The notes under the pieces are model-generated. The model saw only the letters and a program-made list of their open reading frames with translations, did no database searches and had not been told where the DNA came from. The position numbers and the translations under genes are program-made. A DNA stretch of 16,218 bases from JAOSJT01 sp035914695 (lineage in GTDB: Bacteria; Bacteroidota; Ignavibacteria; SZUA-365): assembly GCA_035914695.1 (NCBI GenBank), contig JAMIQH010000197.1:1-16218 (forward strand). Reading direction: 5' to 3'. Positions within the stretch are counted from its first letter, which is position 1. Each line of letters begins with the position of its first letter. Below, piece after piece: positions 1 to 9,306 of the stretch.

Positions 1-753
1 CACGGCCTCCTCCGCCGTTTCAAGCAACGCGGCGATGTCGTCCGCCTGCTGCTCGGGCAGCATCATCGCTGCTGCAAACTCTTCGGCAAACGTCTCTTCT
101 TCAGGTCCGTTCATGTCCCTTTCCCCAAGCAGCAAATGCGCAATCTCCTTGAGCAGGGCGAGGCGGATAGTGCCGAGCGTGGCGTCCAGATTGATGTACA
201 ACCAGCGGATTTCCCCACCTGTGGGCGTACGTGGTCGTGCTATCGCTTTCGCCTCACCACCAAGATGGGCAGGGATGACATGGATGTCGTATTGCGCGAG
301 CCATCTCAGGATGCGCTGCGGCTCCACAATTTCATCGCGCTCGTCCAATCCCATGGCGGCGCGTATCTCACGCGCGCTTCGGTGTGCGTGCGTTGTGTCG
401 GGCTTCGCAGCCAGGCGAGGCAACCGCTGCCTCAATGCGCGACCCGTGCTATGGCCATTTAATCGCATCAACCACGCGTCGTCGCTGGCGATGAAACTCT
501 CGTGTCTGCTCCCCGCGACGTAGGCTAGCGCCGGTTCGCCCACTTCCATACCTGCTGTTGCTTCATCGTTCCAAGGCATACCGAGAAACGCCGCGAGCTT
601 GAGGTGGTGGCGGGGACGTGGCTTGCTTTCTCCAGACAACCATTTCGACACAGCTTCACGCGAAACGCCAACGGCCCGCGCCACGTCCGATTGGGAGACC
701 GCGGCACGTCGCATGTATTTGTCAACTTCTTCCGCTGAGAATGCCTGATTCAT
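1..753 (-). CDS. XRE-family regulator with ImmA/IrrE-like C-terminal domain (3' end outside window)
   Basis: The reading frame is open for 251 codons from ATG at 753 to the window edge with no stop, so the protein is truncated at its C-terminus. Residues 13-59 form an XRE/Cro helix-turn-helix, with recognition helix SREAVSKWLSG at 31-41. Residues 190-233 resemble the COG2856 ImmA/IrrE metallopeptidase core: a YINLD strand, then KEIAHLLLGE at 202-211 and E220-x-x-A-x-x-F-A ending in MMLP. Family members normally carry HExxH. Here the first His is Lys202, while Glu203, His206 and Glu220 are kept, so zinc binding or proteolysis may be impaired. Such proteins usually act as cytoplasmic transcriptional regulators, often beside toxin, phage or stress genes. 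Its downstream partner, if any, lies beyond the left edge. It sits 64 nt after the acyl-CoA synthetase in the same direction. The domain architecture is confident; the target is unknown. Confidence 0.85.
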   Translation of the reverse strand, partial: MNQAFSAEEVDKYMRRAAVSQSDVARAVGVSREAVSKWLSGESKPRPRHHLKLAAFLGMPWNDEATAGMEVGEPALAYVAGSRHESFIASDDAWLMRLNGHSTGRALRQRLPRLAAKPDTTHAHRSAREIRAAMGLDERDEIVEPQRILRWLAQYDIHVIPAHLGGEAKAIARPRTPTGGEIRWLYINLDATLGTIRLALLKEIAHLLLGERDMNGPEEETFAEEFAAAMMLPEQQADDIAALLETAEEAV

Positions 754-756
754 ACG

Positions 757-788
757 GACAATCTCGCCAATTCGTCAACTATTGTCAA
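757..788 (-). promoter_or_regulatory. Possible operator/promoter region of the XRE regulator
   Basis: On the minus strand, TTGAC occurs twice exactly 10 bp apart (788-784 and 778-774), one helical turn, immediately upstream of the regulator gene. A 6-bp inverted repeat GACAAT/ATTGTC (757-762 and 781-786) overlaps it with an 18-nt spacer. TTGACA at 788-783 could serve as a -35 box, but the hexamer 17 nt further on (GAGATT) is a poor -10. XRE proteins commonly autoregulate through such repeats. The repeats are visible; the function is inferred. Confidence 0.35.
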
Positions 789-817
789 GTAATGGGTTTG
801 TGTACTGGAACATCCAT

Positions 818-2797
<1,980 letters not shown>

Positions 2798-2992
2798 GGC
2801 ACACCCCTTCAGATACTCGAAAAACGCTGATCAATAAATGTGCGCCACTGGTGTGAGAATTGCAAAAGAGGTGATTTTAGCCCGTTGGTATCAGCTGCCC
2901 GCGGAAGTGGTGAATGCATCGGGACAACATCCCCGCATGCTCTTCTCGCCGCGCTGTGCTATCTTGTTCTGTTGGTATCATTATTGCGGCGC

Positions 2993-3694
2993 ATGTTCAG
3001 CACACTGTCCATCATCATCCCCTGCTACAACGAGGAAGGCACCATTCTCGAGCTGCTCGCGCGCGTGGAGGCGGCGGATATCGGTACGCTGGACAAGGAC
3101 ATCGTCATCGTCGACGACGGATCCACCGACGCAACGCGCGCATTGCTCGCCGCGCACGCCGCGCGGCACACGGTGCTGCTGGCGGAGCGCAACGAAGGCA
3201 AGGGCATGGCCATCCGCCGGGGGCTGGCGGCGGCACGCGGCGATATCGTCATCATTCAGGATGCCGATCTCGAATACAATCCCGATAATTACGCCGACCT
3301 CATCGCACCCATTCTCCGGGGTGAAACGCGCGTGGTGTATGGATCGCGCGAGCGCAACACGAACAACCGCCTGCATTCGGGGGTGGCGTATTACGCCGGA
3401 GGAAAATTCCTCTCGTTGCTCACCAATGCGCTCTACGGCTCCGATATCACCGACGAACCCACCTGCTACAAGGTGTTCGACGCCGCGCTGCTGCGCGCCA
3501 TTCCGCTCACCTGCACGCGCTTCGAATTTTGTCCCGAGGTCACGGCCAAGGTGCTGCGCCGCGGCGAACGCATTGTGGAAGTGCCCATCGACTACTTCCC
3601 GCGCAAAAAGCACGAAGGCAAGAAAATCCGCTGGCGCGACGGCATCGAGGCCATCTGGACCTTGCTGAAATTCCGCTTCTCCGCACGGATATGA
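2993..3694 (+). CDS. Family 2 glycosyltransferase, polyprenyl/dolichyl-phosphate sugar synthase-like
   Basis: This 233-residue GT-A fold transferase begins with the usual SIIIPCYNEE strand at 6-15. It carries VDDGSTD at 40-46 for nucleotide-sugar binding and a DAD metal-binding motif at 90-92. The TDEPTCYK segment (153-160) and FEFCPEVTAKV (177-187) match the subfamily that moves a sugar from a nucleotide donor to a polyprenyl phosphate at the inner face of the membrane. No C-terminal membrane helices are present. An in-frame ATG at 2840 would add 51 residues with no family match, so the ATG just before the first beta strand was chosen even though no clear Shine-Dalgarno precedes it. Its stop overlaps the start of the next gene by ATGA, so the two are co-translated. 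The likely job is to make the lipid-linked sugar used by the GT-C protein downstream. The exact sugar is unknown. Confidence 0.9.
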   Translation: MFSTLSIIIPCYNEEGTILELLARVEAADIGTLDKDIVIVDDGSTDATRALLAAHAARHTVLLAERNEGKGMAIRRGLAAARGDIVIIQDADLEYNPDNYADLIAPILRGETRVVYGSRERNTNNRLHSGVAYYAGGKFLSLLTNALYGSDITDEPTCYKVFDAALLRAIPLTCTRFEFCPEVTAKVLRRGERIVEVPIDYFPRKKHEGKKIRWRDGIEAIWTLLKFRFSARI

Positions 3695-4950
3695 CGCACC
3701 CCCTTTTCCCATCGCTACGCGCGCGCGCGCGCACTCTGCTCGAACGGACGCGCTCGCGCGACATCATTCTCGCCGCGGTGCTGTTGCGGCTCGCCTTCGG
3801 CCTGATCTGGGTGCTGTTCGTCAACGCACCGCCGGAAAATGTGCCCGTGCTCGGCGCCACACGCGAAAGCGCCGGCGCGGATGGGTATCTGCAAATCGCC
3901 CGCACGCTGCTGGAATCCGGCGAGTACGCCTTCGAACCCGGCGGCCCCCCGGTACACAATCGTCCACCCGCTCAGGTGGCACTGCTGCTGCTGTTCGGCG
4001 CCTGGCTCCCGGAGTTGTGGTTCGTGCCGTGGATCACCGGCTCGGCACTGCTGTCCCTGCTCATGCTTCTCGCCGTCCGTGCGCTGGCGCGCGAACTGCA
4101 TGTGGGCTTGCGTGGCGAACGCATCGCGCTGCTTCTGGCGGGATTTCATCCCTACCTGCTGTTTATCAGCAAAACCACCACCTTCATCAATCTCGCCGCG
4201 CTGCTGCTCGTGGCCGTGGCTGTGGCGGTGCTGCGCATCCGTCGACGTCCCATCGCCGCCAGCGCTGGCACAGGATTACTGTGCGGACTGGGCGCGCTCA
4301 CGCACGGCACCTTCCTGCTGCTGCCCCTGCTGGCCGCCGCCTATACCGTGTCGCTGCGAGCGTTGCCCTGGCGGTTGCGTGTGCCCGCCATGCTGTTGCC
4401 GCTTCTGCTCACCGCCGTTGTGGTGGCGCCATGGACCTATCGCAATTTCACGACCTTCCAAACACCCATTCCCGTGGTGACGGGCAACGGCTACCACTAT
4501 TGGAAGGGCGAGGCGGTATATTTCGGAGGTGATTATCCCATGGCCGACGTGTACCACCGCGCCACGGGCAAGGAATTCCGCGAGCGCTATTACGGCGCCG
4601 TGGATCCGGCCGCCGACGCCGTGCTGTGGGAGGAAGCCAAGAAGGATATGCTGGCGCGTCCCTGGCGCATACCGCAGCGGCTGGCCATCGGCTCTCTCGC
4701 CTTTTTCGCGCCGTGGGACAGTTCGCGCGCCAAGGCGGTCGTGTCGGCGGCGCTCAATCTCCCGCTGCTCGTCGCGCTGGGCCTCTTGCTCGTGCGCCCC
4801 GCATACCGCCGACGTCTCCGCCGCGAGCATCTGTTCCTCTTCGCGCTGCTGGCGTACATCGTCGCGGCCTTCGCCTTCTTCGTCGCCTGGGGCTCGTATT
4901 TCACCATGATACTCCCTGTGGCCTTGACGCTGGTCGTGCGGGAGGAATAG
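3691..4950 (+). CDS. Multi-pass GT-C glycosyltransferase, GT39/PMT_2-like
   Basis: This is a 419-residue integral membrane protein rich in Leu/Ala hydrophobic helices from residue 25 to the C-terminus. The first loop carries ADGYLQIARTLLESGEY (63-79) and HNRPPAQ (89-95), matching the D-x-Y...RPP pattern of the PMT_2/ArnT-like GT-C clan, where the acidic residue of the first periplasmic loop is catalytic. PWTYRNF at 247-253 and TGNG at 264-267 are also typical of this group. Such enzymes transfer sugars from polyprenyl-phosphate donors to lipids, glycans or proteins on the periplasmic side. The ATG overlaps the stop of the GT2 gene by 4 bp, suggesting a donor-synthase/transferase pair. The frame continues upstream to 3529, but only inside the GT2 gene, so that extension is not used. 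The acceptor is unknown. Confidence 0.85.
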   Translation: MTHPLFPSLRARARTLLERTRSRDIILAAVLLRLAFGLIWVLFVNAPPENVPVLGATRESAGADGYLQIARTLLESGEYAFEPGGPPVHNRPPAQVALLLLFGAWLPELWFVPWITGSALLSLLMLLAVRALARELHVGLRGERIALLLAGFHPYLLFISKTTTFINLAALLLVAVAVAVLRIRRRPIAASAGTGLLCGLGALTHGTFLLLPLLAAAYTVSLRALPWRLRVPAMLLPLLLTAVVVAPWTYRNFTTFQTPIPVVTGNGYHYWKGEAVYFGGDYPMADVYHRATGKEFRERYYGAVDPAADAVLWEEAKKDMLARPWRIPQRLAIGSLAFFAPWDSSRAKAVVSAALNLPLLVALGLLLVRPAYRRRLRREHLFLFALLAYIVAAFAFFVAWGSYFTMILPVALTLVVREE

Positions 4951-4973
4951 CTGGCCTGCTCCGCGAACGCGTT

Positions 4974-5022
4974 GCAAACACGGAGCACTCGGAGGGCTGC
5001 GCCAACACGGAGCACTCGGAGG
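4974..5022. repeat. Two tandem copies of a 22-nt repeat, 27-nt period
   Basis: The 19-nt unit AACACGGAGCACTCGGAGG occurs perfectly at 4977-4995 and 5004-5022. With one mismatch the match extends 3 nt upstream to 4974 and 5001. Two copies only, in the 142-nt spacer between the convergent GT-C and decarboxylase genes. It is too short for a CRISPR array. A small GC-rich hairpin (CCGGC, 6-nt loop, GCCGG at 5051-5066) lies just beyond it but has no T-tract. No function can be assigned. Confidence 0.8.
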
Positions 5023-5092
5023 AGTTCGGTGCTTCGACGTCTCCGCGACCCCGGCGTCGATGCCGGCGTGCCTCAACGCGGCAAGAGAAGTC

Positions 5093-6028
5093 TTAGCCCA
5101 GTTTTTCGCGGAAATACTTCGCCGTGCGCTGCAAGCCCTCGTGGCGCGGCACGAGCGGCTGCCAGCCGAGCAAATTGCGCGCGAGCGTGATGTCCGGCTG
5201 ACGCACCTTGGGATCGTCCTCCGGCAACTCGCGATGCACGATGGCGGATGTGCTGCCCACCACCTCGCGCACCTCGCGCGCCAGATCGAGCATGGTGAGT
5301 TCGTCGGGATTCCCGATGTTGACGGGATCGGAATAATCGGACATGAGCAACCGGAATATTCCATCCACCAGATCCGACACGTAGCAGACACTGCGCGTCT
5401 GCAAGCCGTCGCCGAACACGGTGAGATCCTCGCCGCGAATCGCCTGCGACATGAAGGCGGGAATGGCGCGGCCGTCGTTGACGCGCATGCGCTCGCCGTA
5501 GGTATTGAAAATGCGCACGATGCGCGTCTCCACGCCGTGATAGCGGTGATAGGCCATGGTCATGGCCTCGGCGAAGCGCTTGGCCTCGTCGTACACGCCG
5601 CGCGGACCCACGGGATTCACATTGCCCCAATAGGATTCCACCTGCGGGTGAATTTCCGGATCACCGTAGACCTCCGAAGTGGACGCGAGTAAAAAGCGCG
5701 CCTTCTTGGCCTTGGCCAAACCCAACGCCTTGTGCGTACCGAGTGATCCCACCTTCAGCGTTTGAATGGGGAGCTTGAGATAATCGATGGGACTGGCCGG
5801 CGAAGCGAAATGCAGGATGTAATCGAGCCCGCCTTCCACATACACGAATTCTGTCACATCGTATTTGACAAAACGGAAACCCGGCGAGCCGAACAGATGA
5901 TCGATGTTCGCGAGATCGCCCGTGATCAGATTGTCCATGCACAGCACATCGTGACCCTCGGCCAACAAGCGCTCGCACAGATGGCTTCCGAGAAATCCGG
6001 CTCCGCCGGTGATAAGTGTTCGCGGCAT
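5093..6028 (-). CDS. uxs: UDP-glucuronate decarboxylase (UDP-xylose synthase)
   Basis: This 311-residue extended short-chain dehydrogenase/reductase converts UDP-glucuronate to UDP-xylose with a tightly bound NAD. The Rossmann motif TGGAGFLG is at 7-14. The family signature ASPASPIDY is at 75-83, and STSEVYGDPEIHPQ at 116-129 leads into ESYWGNVNP (131-139). The catalytic YDEAK (Tyr146, Lys150), the DGR before RAIP, and Arg276 in VRQPDI complete the active-site pattern known from UXS enzymes; Glu119 lies in the expected place. The ATG at 6028 follows AAGGAACGG at 6039-6031. The gene is preceded at only 14 nt by the T-run of the DUF2723 terminator, so its own promoter is not evident. UDP-xylose is a plausible donor or precursor for the neighbouring glycosyltransferases, but that link is inferred. 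Confidence 0.95.
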   Translation of the reverse strand: MPRTLITGGAGFLGSHLCERLLAEGHDVLCMDNLITGDLANIDHLFGSPGFRFVKYDVTEFVYVEGGLDYILHFASPASPIDYLKLPIQTLKVGSLGTHKALGLAKAKKARFLLASTSEVYGDPEIHPQVESYWGNVNPVGPRGVYDEAKRFAEAMTMAYHRYHGVETRIVRIFNTYGERMRVNDGRAIPAFMSQAIRGEDLTVFGDGLQTRSVCYVSDLVDGIFRLLMSDYSDPVNIGNPDELTMLDLAREVREVVGSTSAIVHRELPEDDPKVRQPDITLARNLLGWQPLVPRHEGLQRTAKYFREKLG

Positions 6029-6042
6029 ACCCGTTCCTTCAG

Positions 6043-6081
6043 AAAAAAGCGGAGCGCGCGCTCAAGACGAACGCGCGCTCC
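6043..6081 (-). terminator. Intrinsic terminator after the DUF2723 gene
   Basis: On the minus strand a perfect 10-bp GC-rich stem (GGAGCGCGCG at 6081-6072, CGCGCGCTCC at 6060-6051) encloses an 11-nt loop. It is followed by GC and six T residues (6048-6043). This is a textbook Rho-independent terminator, 11 nt after the stop of the upstream gene. Confidence 0.9.
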
Positions 6082-6092
6082 TGAATGTAAGG

Positions 6093-8897
6093 TTACTTCC
6101 CGGCCAATGTGTCCGGCGCCGGCGGTGTTTTGCGCCCCTCGCGCAGCCACTGTTCGTACTGACGGACGCGCTGCTCCAGCGACGGATCGCCGCCGTACTG
6201 CGAATACTTCTGGGCCTGACGAATGATGTCGATGCCCTTCTGATACTCGCCCGCGGTCTCGTAGTACTCGATAAGCACACGGTAGGGATTGCGGTAGGTG
6301 TTATCGCCTGTTGGATCTTTTTTCAATTCTTCGAGGAAATACGTCTCGAGCGACTTGGCCACCTTCAGGTAGCCCGGCGTATCGCCCACCATCAGGTACA
6401 TGCTCGCGAGGTCGATGCGCAAATTGGGATCGAACTCGTGCAGAGCGGTCGGAATCGTTTTTTCCATTTTATCCAACACGGCCTTCATGCCTTCGATGTC
6501 GCCCGCGTCCTGCATCATCACCTGTCCGAGCGCCATGTAGAGCACGCGGAAGCTGTACACCATCTTCGTGCTGGCCTCGTCGAGGTTGATATTCGGATTG
6601 GTGAGTTCGCGGAACATGAATCCGTAGGCGCGATCCTTCACCGGCTCGTTGCGCAACTGCGTCAGATGCTTTTTCACGATGCCGATGTTCACCGCCGGAT
6701 AGTAGCGGTCGCGGCGGTCCGGCATGGAATAGGGCGTGACGCGATAGGCCATGCCTTCCACGATGAGATTGCGATCAAGACCGATGCGGTCCTGTGGTGC
6801 GGTGCTCAAGGCGAAGTAAATGGGCCGGCTGTTGATGTTGTTGTTCAGGATGTCGATGATCAAGATGTCCTGATTGCGAATACCCTGCGCGCCGCCCGGG
6901 TCGGTGTATGTCGGTGGCACGGTGAAGGACAGGGTCCTTGGAACTTCGAGCGCGGCACGCACCGCCGGCACGTCTTTGAGCGTGGACAGATCGATCTTCT
7001 CCGGATCGATGGGCACGCTTACGGGCTGTCCCTCCCACTGCACGGGACGCATCAGTTCCAATTCCTGATCGGAATAGGAAATGTTCACCGGCAAGGCATC
7101 GTATGGCCGTTCGTTCTTGAGCTGCTTGGAATACCAGGGTGTATTGAGCAAACTCAGATTCACCACGCGTACGTCGCGGCGGAAACCCGCGGCGTATTGT
7201 AGATACCACACGGGGAATGTGTCGTTGTCCCCGCCGGTGAAAAGAATCGCATCCTTTTCACAGCTCTGCAGCAGATTGTAGGCGTAGTCGAACGCCACAT
7301 AGTTGTAATGGCGGTCGTGCGTCTGATAGTTGTTTGCCAGCATGTTCACCGGCGCCGCAATCAACAACAGCAGCGCCATCGCCACACCCACGGCCTCGTT
7401 GCGGTTGAGTTTCTCGGTGATCATTTCGATTAAACTGTACGCCCCGAGCCCCGCCCAGAGCGCGAACACCTGGAAACTGCCCACGAAGAAATAATCGCGT
7501 TCCCGTACCTGTGGCTCCGCCATGTTGAAATACAGCACCAGTCCCGCGCCCATCATGAAGAAGAGGACGGCCATGGACACGCCGGTGCGGTAGTCCTTGC
7601 GGAAGTGGTAAATCATACCGAGCAGTCCGAGAATAAACGGAATCGCGTAATAGCGGTTCGGATACCCGGGACTTTCGGACCAGTCGCCGACTTCGCCCAC
7701 GAACGCCACCGGCGCATCCTGAATGTCGCCGGCGCGGCCCACGAAATTCCAGAGGAAGTAGCGCAGATAAATGTGGCCGAGCTGGAATTTGAGGAAATAC
7801 TCGAAATCCGAGCTGTATTCGCTATAGGCCTTCACATGCTCGTGGCTCCAGCGACGAGGCAGGAAGGTCTTTTTCTCCATGTTGATGCTGCGCGTCACCG
7901 GATCGTAATTCGGGCCGCTGAGCAAGGGGTACGAGCCGTACTGATCGCGATTGAGATAGCTGTACAGGCCTTCCAGCGTGGCGGGGGCGTTCTCGTTGAG
8001 CGCCGGCTGCTGTCCTGCCCGTATTGGCACAATGGTGTAGGTGGAAAAGCCCAGCGTCACCAGCAACGTGGCGAGAGCAACCATGCGCAACTGCGGATGC
8101 AGCTGCTTTGCGGCCACAACACCGATCAACGCGAGCAGCAACACCAGCAACAGATACCTCATCCCGCTGTCGCCGAGCATGGCTGGCACGTATTTCACAA
8201 TACCGGGATAAATCACGAAGAAACCCGCTCCCATGGCCACCAACGCGATGGCAAAGGCGCGTACGCTCAAATCGTTGCGACCCTTGTCGCGGAAGAAAAT
8301 GAGAAAAAACACATAGAACAGCGCGAGCAGCGACAACAAATGCACGCCGATGCTCAAGCCCATCAGATAGGCGATCAGGAGCAGCGAGCGTTCGCTGTTG
8401 AACACACCGATCTTGAAATACCACTCGGTGGCGATCCACATCACCGCGGTGATGAAGAACATGCCAATGCCGTACACTTCCGCTTCGGAAGCGTTGAACC
8501 AGAATGTGTCGCTCCACGAGAGAATAAAGGCGCCGATGGCTGCCGCCACCGTCATGTTCACCGCGGCCAGTGTCGTGGTGGGCTCGCCCTTCCACTGACG
8601 CAGGAAACGCAGCGCGATGAGATAGGTGAACAACACCGCCAGCGAACTGCTGAAGGTGGAGAGCAGATTCACGCGGAAGCCGAGATCGTCGGAAAACGGC
8701 AGCAGTGAGAACATGCGTCCGACGAGCTGGAAGAACGGCGCGCCCGGCGGATGCGGCACGCCCATGGTGACAGCGGCGGTGATGAACTCGCCGCAATCCC
8801 AGAACGAGATCGTCGGCGCGACGGTCATCAGGAATACGATCGTCGAAATGACGAAGACGATTCCCGCGGATACTCGATGCCAGAGATTGAAATTCAT
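6093..8897 (-). CDS. DUF2723 / GT117-family membrane glycosyltransferase
   Basis: This is a 934-residue multi-pass protein. The N-terminus has a first membrane helix (about 9-28), then SFWDCGEFITAA (31-42) and GVPHPPGAPFF (46-56), the hallmark of the DUF2723 family (Pfam PF11028), which is widespread in the FCB group and related to the eukaryotic O-mannosyltransferase TMEM260. The acidic Asp34/Glu37 region corresponds to the first-loop acidic site of GT-C enzymes. About ten further hydrophobic helices follow to roughly residue 520. The remaining 400 residues are soluble and end in helical, TPR-like sequence with a basic, proline-containing tail. The likely role is transfer of a sugar from a lipid carrier onto secreted or surface proteins; the bacterial substrate is not established. 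It is the last gene before a strong terminator, 51 nt after the DUF3098-like gene. The Shine-Dalgarno is weak. Confidence 0.88.
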   Translation of the reverse strand: MNFNLWHRVSAGIVFVISTIVFLMTVAPTISFWDCGEFITAAVTMGVPHPPGAPFFQLVGRMFSLLPFSDDLGFRVNLLSTFSSSLAVLFTYLIALRFLRQWKGEPTTTLAAVNMTVAAAIGAFILSWSDTFWFNASEAEVYGIGMFFITAVMWIATEWYFKIGVFNSERSLLLIAYLMGLSIGVHLLSLLALFYVFFLIFFRDKGRNDLSVRAFAIALVAMGAGFFVIYPGIVKYVPAMLGDSGMRYLLLVLLLALIGVVAAKQLHPQLRMVALATLLVTLGFSTYTIVPIRAGQQPALNENAPATLEGLYSYLNRDQYGSYPLLSGPNYDPVTRSINMEKKTFLPRRWSHEHVKAYSEYSSDFEYFLKFQLGHIYLRYFLWNFVGRAGDIQDAPVAFVGEVGDWSESPGYPNRYYAIPFILGLLGMIYHFRKDYRTGVSMAVLFFMMGAGLVLYFNMAEPQVRERDYFFVGSFQVFALWAGLGAYSLIEMITEKLNRNEAVGVAMALLLLIAAPVNMLANNYQTHDRHYNYVAFDYAYNLLQSCEKDAILFTGGDNDTFPVWYLQYAAGFRRDVRVVNLSLLNTPWYSKQLKNERPYDALPVNISYSDQELELMRPVQWEGQPVSVPIDPEKIDLSTLKDVPAVRAALEVPRTLSFTVPPTYTDPGGAQGIRNQDILIIDILNNNINSRPIYFALSTAPQDRIGLDRNLIVEGMAYRVTPYSMPDRRDRYYPAVNIGIVKKHLTQLRNEPVKDRAYGFMFRELTNPNINLDEASTKMVYSFRVLYMALGQVMMQDAGDIEGMKAVLDKMEKTIPTALHEFDPNLRIDLASMYLMVGDTPGYLKVAKSLETYFLEELKKDPTGDNTYRNPYRVLIEYYETAGEYQKGIDIIRQAQKYSQYGGDPSLEQRVRQYEQWLREGRKTPPAPDTLAGK

Positions 8898-8948
8898 AGG
8901 GATTCGCTTGCTGATGGTGATGGACGAATGCTGGTATCGAAACCGCGC

Positions 8949-9212
8949 CTACGCGGGCTCGCTGTCCGAGGACTTCTTTTTGTAAATAATCCCCAACGGG
9001 ATGATGATGCAGTAGGCAATAAACAGAATGATCGGCGCGTAGGTCACCGCCGTCGCGCTGTATGCGTCACCCGACGCCATGATGAGCACGCCCAACAAGA
9101 GTACAATGACTCCCGCGATCATGATCACGTAGTTGGTCTTCTGTGGGAGCTCGGCCTCGGAGATGGTCGACTTCGTCACCTGCTTGCGTCGACGTTGCTG
9201 GATTTTTGCCAT
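8949..9212 (-). CDS. Small membrane protein, DUF3098-like
   Basis: This 87-residue protein has a basic, Gln/Arg/Lys-rich N-terminus (residues 1-13) and two predicted membrane helices. The first runs from YVIMIAGVIVLLLGVLIMASG; the second from YAPIILFIAYCIIIPLGIIY. It ends in a Lys/Ser-rich tail. The layout KTNY, helix, G-D linker, T-x-APIIL helix, YKK resembles DUF3098, a small FCB-group family of unknown function. The ATG at 9212 is chosen because GGAG precedes it by 8 nt. An in-frame ATG at 9251 would add 13 residues with no ribosome site or family support. It lies 94 nt after lolD and 51 nt before the DUF2723 gene, within the same directional block. Function is unknown; position suggests an envelope role. 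Confidence 0.75.
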   Translation of the reverse strand: MAKIQQRRRKQVTKSTISEAELPQKTNYVIMIAGVIVLLLGVLIMASGDAYSATAVTYAPIILFIAYCIIIPLGIIYKKKSSDSEPA

Positions 9213-9277
9213 CGCGTGTTCTCCACTCTCGTAGCTGTGAAAAGAAATCAATCAAATAATGAACATACGAAACCGCA

Positions 9278-9295
9278 TGCATATCGCGCTATGCA
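9278..9295 (-). other. Small hairpin between lolD and the DUF3098-like gene
   Basis: A 6-bp inverted repeat TGCATA/TATGCA with a 6-nt loop lies 11 nt past the lolD stop. It has no T-run in either direction, so it is at best a weak processing or pause site. The rest of the 94-nt gap is AT-rich, but no convincing promoter was seen. Confidence 0.3.
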
Positions 9296-9306
9296 CCTCG
9301 AAACGC

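Noticed and set aside
2840..2992. N-terminal extension of the GT2 protein from ATG 2840
   Set aside because: The added 51 residues have no glycosyltransferase similarity, and GT2 proteins start just before the SIIIPCYNE strand. No convincing promoter was found in this divergent spacer either.
4977..5022. Mini CRISPR array
   Set aside because: Only two repeats of 19-22 nt with a spacer of 5-8 nt and no cas gene nearby.
4276..5391. 371-codon minus-strand frame across the GT-C gene, spacer and uxs
   Set aside because: It overlaps two clear genes in the wrong frame, and its product is Arg/Ser/Gln-rich without any recognisable fold.
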